From the NCBI RefSeq assembly GCF_000764665.1, contig NZ_JRGM01000021.1, positions 1-61,157 on the forward strand: a DNA stretch of 61,157 nt, given 5' to 3'. This DNA comes from Aeromonas lacus. GTDB lineage: Bacteria > Pseudomonadota > Gammaproteobacteria > Enterobacterales > Aeromonadaceae. Below, piece after piece: positions 8,092 through 17,360 of the stretch (the stretch's first letter is position 1; every line of letters begins with the position of its first letter). The position numbers were made by a program, and so were the translations under genes. The notes under the pieces are model-generated. The model was not told where the DNA came from, searched no databases, and saw nothing but the letters and a program-made list of their open reading frames with translations.

Positions 8092-9249
8092 CTACATCAG
8101 CGCCAATCCCTGCTCGGCCAGCAGCCGACGCGCGATGATGAGTCGCATCACCTCGTTGGTTCCCTCCAGAATGCGATGCACCCGGGTATCGCGCAGGTAG
8201 CGCTCAAGGGGATAGTCGCGGGTATAACCATAGCCACCAAAGAGTTGCAGAGCCTCATCACAGATCCGATAACCGACGTCGGTGGCAAACCGTTTGGCCA
8301 TGGCGCACCAGGCACTCTTGTCGGGATCCCCGCGATCCAGCTTGTCTGCCGCTTGACGCACCAGCAGACGGGCGGCAGCCAGCTCGGTCGCCATATCGGC
8401 CAGGCGAAACTGCACGCTCTGGAATTCGCTGATCGGGTGACCAAATTGCTGGCGCTGCTGCACATAGGTCAGCGCATCGTCCAGCGCCTGCTGGGCGGTA
8501 CCTACCGAGCAGGTAGCGATATTGATACGCCCCCCATCAAGGGCCTGCATGGCGAACTTGAATCCTTCCCCCTCTTCGCCCAACCGATAGCAGGCAGGAA
8601 TGCGAACCCGATTAAAGACAACCTCCCGGGTCGGCTGGCTGTTCCAGCCCATCTTCTCTTCTGCCTTGCCATAGCTCACGCCGGAGGCATTAGCCGGCAC
8701 CATAAAGGCAGAGATCCCCTTCGCACCTTCACCACCGGTGCGCGCCATCACCACCAGCACGTCGGTACTGCCCGCTCCCGAGATAAAGACCTTGGTTCCC
8801 TCAATGAGATAATTGTCGCCCTCGCGAATGGCTCGGGTCTTGAGCGCCGCCGCATCGGAACCTGCACCCGGCTCGGTCAGGCAATATGATCCCAGCAGCT
8901 CGCCGCTGGCCAGTTTGGGCACCCACTCCTCAGCAACCTCGGTGGGCAGCCAGCTGCCCAGCATCCAGCTCACCATGTTGTGGATGGTCAGATACGCCGT
9001 GGTCGAGGTACAGCCCATGGCGAGACGCTCGAAGATGAGGCTCGCATCGAGGCGCGGCAGCCCCAATCCGCCAAACTGCTCCGGGGTATAGAGACCGCAA
9101 AACCCGAGCTCTGCCGCCTGCTTGATGGTCGGAATAGGAAACTCGTGTTCTTTATCCCAGCGCGCGGCATGGGGTTTCAGCGCGTCGTCGGCAAAGGCGG
9201 CGGCCGCCTCCACATACGCCTGTTGATCATCGGTCAGGGTAAAGTCCAT
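8092..9249 (-). CDS. acdH: acyl-CoA dehydrogenase, probable isobutyryl-CoA/2-methylbutyryl-CoA type
   Basis: FAD flavoenzyme of 385 aa that introduces the 2,3 double bond into short branched acyl-CoA. Family landmarks are CLTEPGAGSDAAAL, the C-terminal LFGGYGYTRDYPLERYLRD, and the catalytic glutamate in RILEGTNEVMR (E362), the position used by short-chain and isobutyryl-CoA dehydrogenases. By contrast, the divergent liuA places its glutamate near residue 240, so the two enzymes belong to different subfamilies. It is first in the leftward operon and its promoter faces liuA. The chain preference is inferred from neighbours. Confidence 0.9.
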   Translation of the reverse strand: MDFTLTDDQQAYVEAAAAFADDALKPHAARWDKEHEFPIPTIKQAAELGFCGLYTPEQFGGLGLPRLDASLIFERLAMGCTSTTAYLTIHNMVSWMLGSWLPTEVAEEWVPKLASGELLGSYCLTEPGAGSDAAALKTRAIREGDNYLIEGTKVFISGAGSTDVLVVMARTGGEGAKGISAFMVPANASGVSYGKAEEKMGWNSQPTREVVFNRVRIPACYRLGEEGEGFKFAMQALDGGRINIATCSVGTAQQALDDALTYVQQRQQFGHPISEFQSVQFRLADMATELAAARLLVRQAADKLDRGDPDKSAWCAMAKRFATDVGYRICDEALQLFGGYGYTRDYPLERYLRDTRVHRILEGTNEVMRLIIARRLLAEQGLALM

Positions 9250-9272
9250 CTTGTCGTTCGCTCCCTTGTTGC

Positions 9273-9312
9273 CCCGCGCTTATTGTCCCGCGCTTATTTT
9301 CCCGCGTTAGCG
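9273..9312. repeat. tandem 14-bp repeat in the acdH/liuA promoter region
   Basis: CCCGCGCTTATTGT (9273-9286), CCCGCGCTTATTTT (9287-9300) and a partial third copy CCCGCGTTAGCG (9301-9312) lie just upstream of acdH. They fall in what should be its 5' leader or promoter. The function is unknown; they could be repeated protein sites. Confidence 0.6.
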
Positions 9313-9438
9313 CTTTATGACGCGGCGCCCAAACACTGGTCATTCGGATCTGCCACTATGGCGCTGTTGTCGTGGTAGCTGATGACGCTCTCACAACCAC
9401 CTCTCTATCGACACACAACAGATTAACAATTGATTTAC

Positions 9439-9456
9439 GTTTACGCTAACGTAAAC
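9439..9456 (+). promoter_or_regulatory. probable LiuR (MerR-family) operator and liuA promoter
   Basis: GTTTACG-CTAA-CGTAAAC is a palindrome with perfect 7-bp arms, about 110 bp before liuA. A second TTTACG directly precedes it. It lies between TTGATT (9430-9435) and TAAACT (9452-9457), a possible -35/-10 pair, as is usual for MerR-family operators. LiuR, encoded at the end of this operon, is the obvious candidate ligand-responsive regulator; binding is inferred. The rest of the 318-bp divergent region shows only the tandem repeat near acdH. Confidence 0.7.
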
Positions 9457-9567
9457 TTGTGGCAGAAGTGAAGTACAAAATGGACCGACCACTGCCAGCC
9501 GTGACGCCGAGTCAGCCGGTCGAGCCAACCTTCCTACCCGACTGTCATATCCGCAAGGAGAGCATGG

Positions 9568-10710
9568 ATGCAGATGGATGAGACCCTGAATGCCCTGACC
9601 GAACAGGTTGCGGCCTTCTGCCAGAAAGTGATCGCCCCGCGCGCCAGCGAGATTGATCAAAGCAACGCCTTTCCCCGTGATCTCTGGCCCCGGATGGGTG
9701 AGCTGGGTCTGCACGGTATCACGGTGGCAGAGGAGTATGACGGAGTGAACCTCGGCTATCTGGCCCATGTGCTGGTAATGGAGCAGGTGAGCCGCGCCAG
9801 CGCCTCGGTCGGCCTCTCCTACGGCGCCCACTCCAACCTCTGCATCAACCAGATCCACCGCCACGGCACACCGGAGCAAAAAGCCCGCTACCTGCCTCCG
9901 CTGGTGAGCGGCGAGCATGTGGGGGCGCTTGCCATGAGTGAACCCGGGGCGGGCTCCGACGTGGTGAGCATGCGCCTCACCGCAGTGCGCGAGGGGGATC
10001 ACTTCGTGCTCAACGGCAACAAGATGTGGATCACCAACGGTCCGGATGCCGACACCTTCGTCATCTATGCCAAGACCGATGCCGCTGTCGGCCCCAAAGG
10101 AATTTCTGCCTTTATCGTCGAGGCGGGGACTCCCGGTTTTTCTACCGCCCAGAAGCTCGACAAGCTGGGGATGCGCGGATCCAGCACCTGCGAGCTGGTG
10201 TTCGACAACTGCCGGGTACCACAGGAGAACCTGCTGGGCACCTTGCATGGCGGAGTCAAGGTACTGATGAGCGGGCTCGACTACGAGCGGGTGGTACTGG
10301 CGGCCGGCCCCCTTGGCATCATGCAGGCCTGCATGGACGTGGTACTGCCCTATGTGCGCGAGCGCAAACAGTTCGGCCAGGCCATCGGCGAGTTCCAGCT
10401 GGTGCAGGGCAAGCTCGCCGACATGTATACCCGCCTCGCCAGCAGCCGGGCGCTGGTCTACTCGGTGGCGAGCGCCTGCGACGCTGGCCACACCAGCCGC
10501 AAGGATTGCGCCGCCGCTATCCTGTTTGCCGCCGAAAATGCCACCCAGATGGCGCTCGATGCCATCCAGCTGCTGGGAGGCAACGGCTACATCAACGAAT
10601 ACCCCACCGGTCGTCTGCTGCGGGACGCCAAGCTCTATGAAATTGGTGCCGGTACCTCGGAGATCCGCCGCTGGCTCATCGGCCGCGAGCTGATGGGAGA
10701 GAACGCATGA
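9568..10710 (+). CDS. liuA: isovaleryl-CoA dehydrogenase
   Basis: FAD-dependent oxidation of isovaleryl-CoA to 3-methylcrotonyl-CoA, the first committed step of leucine degradation. The 380-aa protein has [14 protein letters not shown], the helix-G catalytic glutamate in [11 protein letters not shown] (E240; this position is characteristic of isovaleryl-CoA dehydrogenases), and the C-terminal [13 protein letters not shown] and [17 protein letters not shown] at 9555-9560 lies 7 bp before ATG 9568; an ATG at 9564 is out of frame. It is first in a six-gene operon and overlaps liuB by ATGA. Confidence 0.95.
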   Translation: MQMDETLNALTEQVAAFCQKVIAPRASEIDQSNAFPRDLWPRMGELGLHGITVAEEYDGVNLGYLAHVLVMEQVSRASASVGLSYGAHSNLCINQIHRHGTPEQKARYLPPLVSGEHVGALAMSEPGAGSDVVSMRLTAVREGDHFVLNGNKMWITNGPDADTFVIYAKTDAAVGPKGISAFIVEAGTPGFSTAQKLDKLGMRGSSTCELVFDNCRVPQENLLGTLHGGVKVLMSGLDYERVVLAAGPLGIMQACMDVVLPYVRERKQFGQAIGEFQLVQGKLADMYTRLASSRALVYSVASACDAGHTSRKDCAAAILFAAENATQMALDAIQLLGGNGYINEYPTGRLLRDAKLYEIGAGTSEIRRWLIGRELMGENA

Positions 10711-12317
10711 GCAAGATCCACTCCCGTCTCGACACGGCGAGCCCGGAATATGCGGCCAATCTGGCCGCCATGCAGGGGCTGGTCGACGATCTCCACGCCC
10801 GCATTGCCGAGCTCGCGCAAGGGGGCGGCGCGGCCAACAACGCCCGCCATCAGGCTCGCGGCAAGCTGCTGCCCCGCGAGCGCATCAACCAGCTGCTGGA
10901 CCCGGGCTCCCCCTTTCTCGAACTCTCGGCGCTGGCTGGCTGGCAGGTCTATGACGAGCCGGTGCCCGCCGCTGGCATCATCACCGGCATCGGTCGGGTC
11001 TCGGGCAAGCTCTGCATGCTGGTGGTGAACGACGCGACCGTGAAGGGGGGCACCTACTACCCGCTCACGGTAAAAAAACACCTGCGCGCCCAGGCCATCG
11101 CCGAGCGGTTGCGCCTCCCCTGCCTCTATCTGGTGGATTCCGGCGGCGCCTTCCTGCCGATGCAGGATGAGGTGTTCCCCGATCGGGAGCACTTTGGCCG
11201 CATCTTCTACAACCAGGCCCGCATGTCGGCCCAGAACATCCCCCAGCTGGCGGTGGTGATGGGGCTCTGTACCGCAGGCGGCGCCTACGTCCCCGCCATG
11301 GCGGATGAATCCATCATGGTCAGGGAACAGGCCACCATCTTTCTGGCGGGCCCACCGCTGGTCAAGGCCGCCACCGGCGAGGAGATCAGCGCCGAAGCCC
11401 TGGGTGGCGCCGAGGTGCACTGCGCCCACTCAGGGGTGGCTGATCATATGGCCCGCGACGATGGCCACGCGCTGGCCATCGCACGTACCCTGCTCACCCA
11501 TCTGGGCAGTGACCATGATCCGATCTCGGGCTTGGCATCGACCTACGATGAGCCAACCTACCCGATAGAGGAGCTCTACGGTCTGGTGGGCACCAGTCTC
11601 AAACGCCCTTACGACGCGCGGGAGCTGATTGCCCGACTGGTGGATGGCTCTGACTTTGACGAATTCAAGGCGCTGTTCGGCACCACGCTGGTGACCGGCT
11701 TTGCCCGTATTTGCGGTATGGAGGTGGGGATCCTCGCCAACAATGGTGTGCTGCACAGTGACAGCGCCCAGAAGGGGGCCCACTTTATCCAGCTCTGTAA
11801 CCGGCGCGCCATCCCGCTGCTCTTCTTGCAGAACATCACCGGCTTTATGGTAGGGAGCAGCGCAGAAAAAGAGGGGATCGCCAAGCACGGTGCCAAGCTG
11901 GTCACCGCCGTGGCCTGCAGCCGGGTGCCCAAGATCACCCTGATCGTCGGCGGCAGCTTTGGTGCCGGCAACTACGGCATGTGCGGCCGCGCCTATGAAC
12001 CCGATTTTCTCTTTAGCTGGCCCAACAGCCGCATCTCTGTTATGGGGGGCGAGCAAGCTGCCGGAGTGCTGGTGCAGGTGCGTCGGGACAAGCTGGCAGC
12101 CGAAGGTAAGAACCTGAGCGAGCAGGAGGCAGCAGCCATCCGCGCGCCGGTGATAGGGCAGTATGAGCGCCAGGGCCACCCCTACTACGCAAGCGCTCGC
12201 CTGTGGGATGACGGCGTCATCGACCCGGCCCAGAGCCGCACCGTACTGGCATTGGCACTGGCGGCCTGTCAGGGTGCCCGCATTGAACCCGAGCAGTACG
12301 GCATCTTCCGGATGTAA
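10707..12317 (+). CDS. liuB: 3-methylcrotonyl-CoA carboxylase, carboxyltransferase (beta) subunit
   Basis: Transfers the carboxyl group from biotin on LiuD to 3-methylcrotonyl-CoA, giving 3-methylglutaconyl-CoA. At 536 aa it has the usual family length. The N-terminal half carries [18 protein letters not shown] and the oxyanion loop [14 protein letters not shown]. The C-terminal half carries [38 protein letters not shown] and [10 protein letters not shown]. All are typical of methylcrotonyl-CoA rather than propionyl-CoA carboxylase. ATG overlaps the liuA stop (ATGA), indicating coupling. Confidence 0.96.
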   Translation: MSKIHSRLDTASPEYAANLAAMQGLVDDLHARIAELAQGGGAANNARHQARGKLLPRERINQLLDPGSPFLELSALAGWQVYDEPVPAAGIITGIGRVSGKLCMLVVNDATVKGGTYYPLTVKKHLRAQAIAERLRLPCLYLVDSGGAFLPMQDEVFPDREHFGRIFYNQARMSAQNIPQLAVVMGLCTAGGAYVPAMADESIMVREQATIFLAGPPLVKAATGEEISAEALGGAEVHCAHSGVADHMARDDGHALAIARTLLTHLGSDHDPISGLASTYDEPTYPIEELYGLVGTSLKRPYDARELIARLVDGSDFDEFKALFGTTLVTGFARICGMEVGILANNGVLHSDSAQKGAHFIQLCNRRAIPLLFLQNITGFMVGSSAEKEGIAKHGAKLVTAVACSRVPKITLIVGGSFGAGNYGMCGRAYEPDFLFSWPNSRISVMGGEQAAGVLVQVRRDKLAAEGKNLSEQEAAAIRAPVIGQYERQGHPYYASARLWDDGVIDPAQSRTVLALALAACQGARIEPEQYGIFRM

Positions 12318-12328
12318 GGAGCAAACCT

Positions 12329-13165
12329 ATGTCAGATCCACTTACTTACTCCCAGAACCCGTTTCGGCTGGAGCGGCACGGCCCGCTGGCCGAGCTGGTG
12401 CTGTCGCGCCCGGCCCGTCACAACGCCTTTGATGCCGACCTGATGCTGGGGCTGCTCGACTGCCTCGATGACCTGGCCCATCTCCATGGTCATGATCTCG
12501 CCGAACGTCCTCATGCTTTGCTGCTGCGGGCCGAGGGCAAACACTTTTGCGCGGGCGCCGACCTCAACTGGATGCGTAATCTGGCCCACGCCGATTTCGA
12601 GCACAATCGCGAAGACGCCCGGGTACTGGCGCGGCTGATGCAGACCCTCGACGAGCTCCCCTTCCCTACGGTGGCACTGGTACAAGGGGCTGCCTATGGC
12701 GGGGCGCTGGGGCTGATCTGTGCCTGCGATATTGTGCTGGCCAGCGATGATGCCCGCTTCTGCCTCTCCGAGGTGAGCCTGGGTCTGGTGCCTGCGGTGA
12801 TCAGCCCCTACGTGGTGCGCACTATGGGGATGCGTCAGGCGCGCCGCTACATGCTCAGTGCCGAGCCGTTCGATGCCATTACCGCCTGTCGGCTCAATGT
12901 GGCACACCAACTCTGCAAACCGGATCAACTGCTGGCGGAGGGGCGGGCGCAGGCCCTTCGTCTGTGCCGCAACGGGCCGGAGGCGATGAAAGAGACCAAA
13001 CGGCTGCTGGCGGCGATAGAAGCCCATCCTTCCCGCCTGCACGAAGAAAAAACCGTCGAGACCATCGCCCGGGTTCGGGTGGGGCTCGAAGCCCAGGAGG
13101 GGATGCAGGCCTTCTTCGACAAACGCCCTCCCACCTGGCGTCCCCGTTTCAAGGATGAGACATGA
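12329..13165 (+). CDS. liuC: methylglutaconyl-CoA hydratase
   Basis: Crotonase-fold enzyme of 278 aa hydrating 3-methylglutaconyl-CoA to HMG-CoA. KHFCAGADLNWMRN, VQGAAYGGALGLICACD and FCLSEVSLGLVPAVISPYV are the expected oxyanion-hole and catalytic segments; the AGADLNWM form is typical of the LiuC group. AAGGAGC lies 6-7 bp before ATG 12329, 11 bp after the liuB stop. The 3' end overlaps liuD by ATGA. Confidence 0.94.
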   Translation: MSDPLTYSQNPFRLERHGPLAELVLSRPARHNAFDADLMLGLLDCLDDLAHLHGHDLAERPHALLLRAEGKHFCAGADLNWMRNLAHADFEHNREDARVLARLMQTLDELPFPTVALVQGAAYGGALGLICACDIVLASDDARFCLSEVSLGLVPAVISPYVVRTMGMRQARRYMLSAEPFDAITACRLNVAHQLCKPDQLLAEGRAQALRLCRNGPEAMKETKRLLAAIEAHPSRLHEEKTVETIARVRVGLEAQEGMQAFFDKRPPTWRPRFKDET

Positions 13166-15132
13166 CCCATCACACTCAAATTAAGCGCCTGCTGATTGCC
13201 AATCGCGGCGAAATCGCCGTGCGCATCATCAAGACAGCGAAACGCCTCGGCATTCACACCATCGCGATCTACTCCGATGCCGACGCCCATGCCATGCACA
13301 CCCGTCTGGCCGATGAGGCCTGGCATTTGGGGCCCGCACCGGCCAGAGAGAGCTATCTCGACACCGGTAAGGCGCTGAAGATTGCCAAAGAGGCGCGCGC
13401 CGATGCCATCCATCCCGGTTACGGCTTTCTGTCGGAAAACAGCGATTTTGCCACCGCCTGCGAACAGCGCGGCCTGCGCTTTGTCGGCCCAAGCGGCGCC
13501 GCCATTCTCGCCATGGGCGACAAATCGGGCGCCAAGGCGCTGATGCAGGCTGCCGGTGTACCTGTACTGCCTGGCTATCACGGCACGGATCAACGGCCGG
13601 ACTTCTTGCGCGATCAGGCGAGCCAGATTGGCTTCCCGCTACTTATCAAGGCAGCCAGTGGCGGCGGTGGCAAGGGGATGCGCCGGGTCGATCAGCTGGC
13701 TGACTTTGACGAGTCGCTGGCGGCAGTCAAACGTGAAGCCAAGGCCGCCTTTGGCGACGATCTGGTGCTGCTGGAGCGCTATCTGCCCCAGGCTCGCCAT
13801 GTGGAGGTGCAGGTCTTTGCCGACAGCCTCGGCAACGCCATCTATCTGGGGGACAGGGACTGCTCCTTGCAGCGACGCCATCAGAAGGTGATCGAAGAGG
13901 CGCCCGCCCCCGACATCCCTCCGGCTCTGCGCCGCGCCATGGGGGAGGCAGCCGTGGCCGCAGCCAAAGCCATCCATTATCAGGGGGCTGGCACCATCGA
14001 GTTCCTGCTCTGCAAGGATGAGTTCTTCTTTATGGAGATGAACACCCGGCTGCAGGTGGAGCATCCGGTCACCGAAGCGGTGACCGGGCAGGATCTGGTG
14101 GCTTGGCAACTGGCCGTGGCCGAGGGCAAGCAACTGCCACTCACCCAGGATGAGGTGGTGCTGCGCGGCCATGCGGTGGAGGCGCGCCTCTACGCCGAGG
14201 ATGTGGCGGCCGGTTTTCTGCCTGCCAGCGGGCCTATCCACTGGCTCCACTGGCCAGATGGCGTGCGTATCGACACCGGCGTCACCGCTGGCGATGAGGT
14301 GAGCCCCTATTACGATCCCATGATCGCCAAGCTGATCGCCCACGGCCAGAACCGCGCCGAGGCGTTCGCCAAACTGGCAGATGCGCTGGCGGCACTGGAT
14401 CTCGGGCCGCTGGTGCACAACGGCCCGCTGCTGCTGCGCCTGTGTGAAGAGCCTGACGTCCTGGCCATGGGCCACCATACCCAGTGGCCCATACCCACCA
14501 CAGCACGGCCCATTCCTGAGCTCGCCTGGCCGCTGGCCACCCTCTGGCTGGCGAGCCGCCCTGCGGGCACCTCCCCCTGGCAGCAAGCCTGCGGATTTCG
14601 GCTGGGGCCGGATCGCTGCTGGACTGCAGCGGTACGCATCGGTGATGAGCACCGGGTATTGACCCTTAACGATCATGGCGGCCAGTTTGAGTGGCAAGGG
14701 GAGACTCATTGCTACCAAAGAGGTGACGATCATATCCGGCTACAACAGGGTGGCGGCTGGCAACAGATCCCCATTCAGACGGCCGCAGGCTCGGAGGCAA
14801 CCTTCATCATGACCCTGGGGGGCCAGCGCATCCGTTTCGCAGCCGATGATCAGCTGCACAGTCACCACCATGATCAGGCAAACGAGAAGGCGCAGGGCGC
14901 CATCGCCCCCATGCACGGCATAGTGGTAGCCGTGTTGGTCGAACCCGGCCAAAAGGTCAGCAAGGGACACCCCCTGCTGGTGCTGGAGGCGATGAAGATG
15001 GAACACCAGTTGCGTGCAGAGCGGGATGGTGTAATTGAAACCCTGCAGTGCAAACTGGGCGAACAGGTAAGCCAGGGAGCCGTGCTGGTGCGCTTTGCCG
15101 AAGAGACTGCTTCACAGGAGGAACACCCATGA
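13162..15132 (+). CDS. liuD: 3-methylcrotonyl-CoA carboxylase, biotin-carrying (alpha) subunit
   Basis: Biotin carboxylase plus biotin carrier, 656 aa. The N-terminal lobe starts LLIANRGEIAVRI. The ATP-grasp glycine-rich loop is KAASGGGGKGMR (about 163-174). MEMNTRLQVEHPVTE forms the catalytic core. A linker leads to a C-terminal biotinyl domain, where the modified lysine is in EAMKM (about K612). It carboxylates its own biotin with bicarbonate and ATP and passes the group to LiuB. It overlaps both neighbours by 4 bases. Confidence 0.96.
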   Translation: MTHHTQIKRLLIANRGEIAVRIIKTAKRLGIHTIAIYSDADAHAMHTRLADEAWHLGPAPARESYLDTGKALKIAKEARADAIHPGYGFLSENSDFATACEQRGLRFVGPSGAAILAMGDKSGAKALMQAAGVPVLPGYHGTDQRPDFLRDQASQIGFPLLIKAASGGGGKGMRRVDQLADFDESLAAVKREAKAAFGDDLVLLERYLPQARHVEVQVFADSLGNAIYLGDRDCSLQRRHQKVIEEAPAPDIPPALRRAMGEAAVAAAKAIHYQGAGTIEFLLCKDEFFFMEMNTRLQVEHPVTEAVTGQDLVAWQLAVAEGKQLPLTQDEVVLRGHAVEARLYAEDVAAGFLPASGPIHWLHWPDGVRIDTGVTAGDEVSPYYDPMIAKLIAHGQNRAEAFAKLADALAALDLGPLVHNGPLLLRLCEEPDVLAMGHHTQWPIPTTARPIPELAWPLATLWLASRPAGTSPWQQACGFRLGPDRCWTAAVRIGDEHRVLTLNDHGGQFEWQGETHCYQRGDDHIRLQQGGGWQQIPIQTAAGSEATFIMTLGGQRIRFAADDQLHSHHHDQANEKAQGAIAPMHGIVVAVLVEPGQKVSKGHPLLVLEAMKMEHQLRAERDGVIETLQCKLGEQVSQGAVLVRFAEETASQEEHP

Positions 15133-16097
15133 ACCGATCACAGGACGTCCGTGACGACAGGGTCAGTCTGGTGGAGATGGGGCCGCGAGATGGCCTGCAA
15201 AATGAAGCTGCGCCCCTCTCCCTGGTACAGCGGCTGGAGCTGATCCAGCGCCTTACCGACAGCGGCCTGCAACGCATCGAGGTGGGTGCCTTTGTCTCTG
15301 CCAAAAAAGTGCCGCAGATGGCGGACTCCGCAGCGCTGTTCGAGGCACTGCCGCGCAAGGGCTCAACCCGTTACGGCGCCCTGGTGCCCAATCTGCAAGG
15401 CTTGCAGGCTGCCATTGCCGCCCGCGCCGACGAAATTGGCCTCTTCACCGCCTGCTCCGACGGTTTTACCCGCGCCAATATCGGTATCAGCGTGGAGGAG
15501 TCGCTGGTGCGCTTCGCCCCGCTGGTGCAGGAGGCGCGCCGCCTCGGCATCAAGGTGCGCGGCTACCTCTCCACCGTCATCGCCTGCCCGTTCGATGGCC
15601 CGACCCGCCCGAAACGGGTCGCCGCCATGGCCGAGCAACTGCTGGATCTCGGTTGCCACGAAATTTCGCTGGGGGACACCATAGGCGTCGGCACCCCGGG
15701 CACGGTGGCCCCCATGCTGGATGCGGTGCTGCACGAGATCCCGGCGGGTCGACTCGCGGTCCATTTCCACGACACCTACGGTCAGGGCTTGGCCAACCTG
15801 CTACCCGCGCTGGAGCGTGGCATTCGCACCATCGACTGCTCAGTGGCGGGGCTTGGCGGCTGCCCCTATGCGCCGGGCGCCTCCGGCAATGTGGCGTCAG
15901 AAGAGGTGGTCTACCTGCTGCACGGCCTTGGCATGACGACCGGGGTGGATCTCGACAAACTGGCGGCCACCGGCCAGTGGGTGAGTGAGCTGCTCGCTCG
16001 CCCCAACGGCTCGCGGGTCGGTCAGGCCCTGCACGCCAATGCCGAGCGGCTGCGTGCGCGCCTCTGCCAGCCACACGCCCAGCAACAGGAGTCATGA
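15129..16097 (+). CDS. liuE: hydroxymethylglutaryl-CoA lyase
   Basis: Cleaves HMG-CoA to acetoacetate and acetyl-CoA, the last step of the leucine branch. The TIM-barrel active site starts with VEMGPRDGLQNE (R20, D21). DTIGVGTPG, HFHDTYGQGLAN (metal-binding His pair) and the lyase signature GLGGCPYAPGASGNVASE, with its catalytic cysteine, follow. The chosen ATG at 15129 overlaps the liuD stop and gives 322 aa. An upstream in-frame start at 15048 lies inside liuD and is rejected. Confidence 0.95.
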   Translation: MNRSQDVRDDRVSLVEMGPRDGLQNEAAPLSLVQRLELIQRLTDSGLQRIEVGAFVSAKKVPQMADSAALFEALPRKGSTRYGALVPNLQGLQAAIAARADEIGLFTACSDGFTRANIGISVEESLVRFAPLVQEARRLGIKVRGYLSTVIACPFDGPTRPKRVAAMAEQLLDLGCHEISLGDTIGVGTPGTVAPMLDAVLHEIPAGRLAVHFHDTYGQGLANLLPALERGIRTIDCSVAGLGGCPYAPGASGNVASEEVVYLLHGLGMTTGVDLDKLAATGQWVSELLARPNGSRVGQALHANAERLRARLCQPHAQQQES

Positions 16098-16510
16098 TCA
16101 TGTCCCGTTCCCTGCCCGGCAAGGAGATCACCTACAGCATTTCGGAGCTGGCCCACGAGTTCGATGTCACGCCGCGCACCATCCGCTACTACGAGGATGA
16201 GGGGCTGCTCACCCCGCTGCGGGAGGGGCAAACCCGCATCTACAGCCACCGGGACAAGATCCGGCTCAAATTGACCCTGCGCGGCAAACGGCTGGGGTTT
16301 AGCCTGGCCGAGATCCGCGAGCTGTTCGATATGTACGACACCGACAAATCGAGCAAAACCCAGCTCCACTCCATGATCCAGCTGATCGAGACAAAACGCG
16401 GCGTGCTGCGCCAACAACTGGAGGATATCCAGATGGTGATGGCCGAGCTGGAAGCCGCCGAACAGCGCTGTGTTAATTCCCTTAACAGCTTGAAAACTGG
16501 CGCAGATTAA
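16094..16510 (+). CDS. liuR: MerR-family regulator of branched-chain catabolism
   Basis: DNA-binding regulator of 138 aa with a winged helix-turn-helix (YSISELAHEFDVTPRTIRYY, then LLTPLREGQTRIYS) and a helical dimerisation region (RLGFSLAEIRELFDMY, then a long coiled coil). No metal-binding cysteine cluster is present, which fits a metabolite-sensing MerR. Known LiuR proteins repress liu genes and respond to pathway CoA esters. It is the last gene of the operon, overlapping liuE by ATGA, so it would be co-expressed with its targets. The likely operator is the palindrome at 9439-9456. Confidence 0.9.
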   Translation: MIMSRSLPGKEITYSISELAHEFDVTPRTIRYYEDEGLLTPLREGQTRIYSHRDKIRLKLTLRGKRLGFSLAEIRELFDMYDTDKSSKTQLHSMIQLIETKRGVLRQQLEDIQMVMAELEAAEQRCVNSLNSLKTGAD

Positions 16511-16546
16511 CCGAATCTGGGAGCAAGCTATTGCCTTGGGGATCCC

Positions 16547-17308
16547 ATGAGATATTGGTGCTGGTTTTTGCTCTTGTTCAGCCTCTCTGGCTGGAGCCAT
16601 CCCCTCATCAAGGTTGGTGGATACCCCTATGCCCCCTTTGTGGTCAAACTCCCCGATTCCCGCTATGAAGGGCTGACGCTGGATCTCATCGCCAAGCTAA
16701 ACGAGATCCAGCAAGAGGTAAGATTCGTGTTTGTTCCCACCTCGGCCGCCAACCGTTACAAGGCGCTCGATCTGGGCCGTTTCTCGCTGATGCTGTTTGA
16801 AGACAGCAAGTGGGGCTGGCAAACCGACAAGTTCAAGATGACCTCCCCCTTTCTTGGCGGTGGTGAAGTGTATGTTGCCCTCAAGGCCCCCGGGCGAGAC
16901 CAGCGTTTTTTCGAGGATCCCTCCCTGCACCACCTTATCGGTGTAACCGGTTATCACTACGGTATCGGCCAGTTCAATGCAGATCCGGTCTATTTGCACA
17001 GCCATCTCGACATCACGCTGTTCAAGGACAACGTCAGTGCCCTGCAAGCCCTGCTCAAGGGACGCGGTGATATCGCCATCCTCAATATCTCCTATTTGAA
17101 CCAGTATCTGCTCAGCAACCCCGAGGTAAAGGCGCAGCTGCTTGTGTCGCAAAAGTGGGACCAGCGCTACCAGCACCGCGCTATCTTTGATCCCGAGGCC
17201 AGCATTACCCCTGCCCAGCTGGAGCTGTGGCTGGCCAAGCTGCGCCAAACAGGTGATCTGGATCGACTTTGGACAAAGTACGGCGTATCAGAGTACGCAA
17301 CCCCATGA
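16547..17308 (+). CDS. periplasmic solute-binding protein, family 3-like
   Basis: Secreted 253-aa protein: an N-terminal hydrophobic signal (residues 1-17, cleavage probably near SHP), followed by VGGYPYAPFVV and GLTLDLIAKLN, the usual opening of family 3 periplasmic binding proteins. There are no permease or ATPase genes nearby, so it is either an orphan binding protein or a sensory one. The ligand is unknown. It lies 36 bp after liuR with a GGGGAT ribosome site, but no pathway link to liu is evident. Confidence 0.75.
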   Translation: MRYWCWFLLLFSLSGWSHPLIKVGGYPYAPFVVKLPDSRYEGLTLDLIAKLNEIQQEVRFVFVPTSAANRYKALDLGRFSLMLFEDSKWGWQTDKFKMTSPFLGGGEVYVALKAPGRDQRFFEDPSLHHLIGVTGYHYGIGQFNADPVYLHSHLDITLFKDNVSALQALLKGRGDIAILNISYLNQYLLSNPEVKAQLLVSQKWDQRYQHRAIFDPEASITPAQLELWLAKLRQTGDLDRLWTKYGVSEYATP

Positions 17309-17360
17309 TTACTATCTGACTTTTCGGTACCATGACGGGAACCGAATGGGAGTGCATCAA

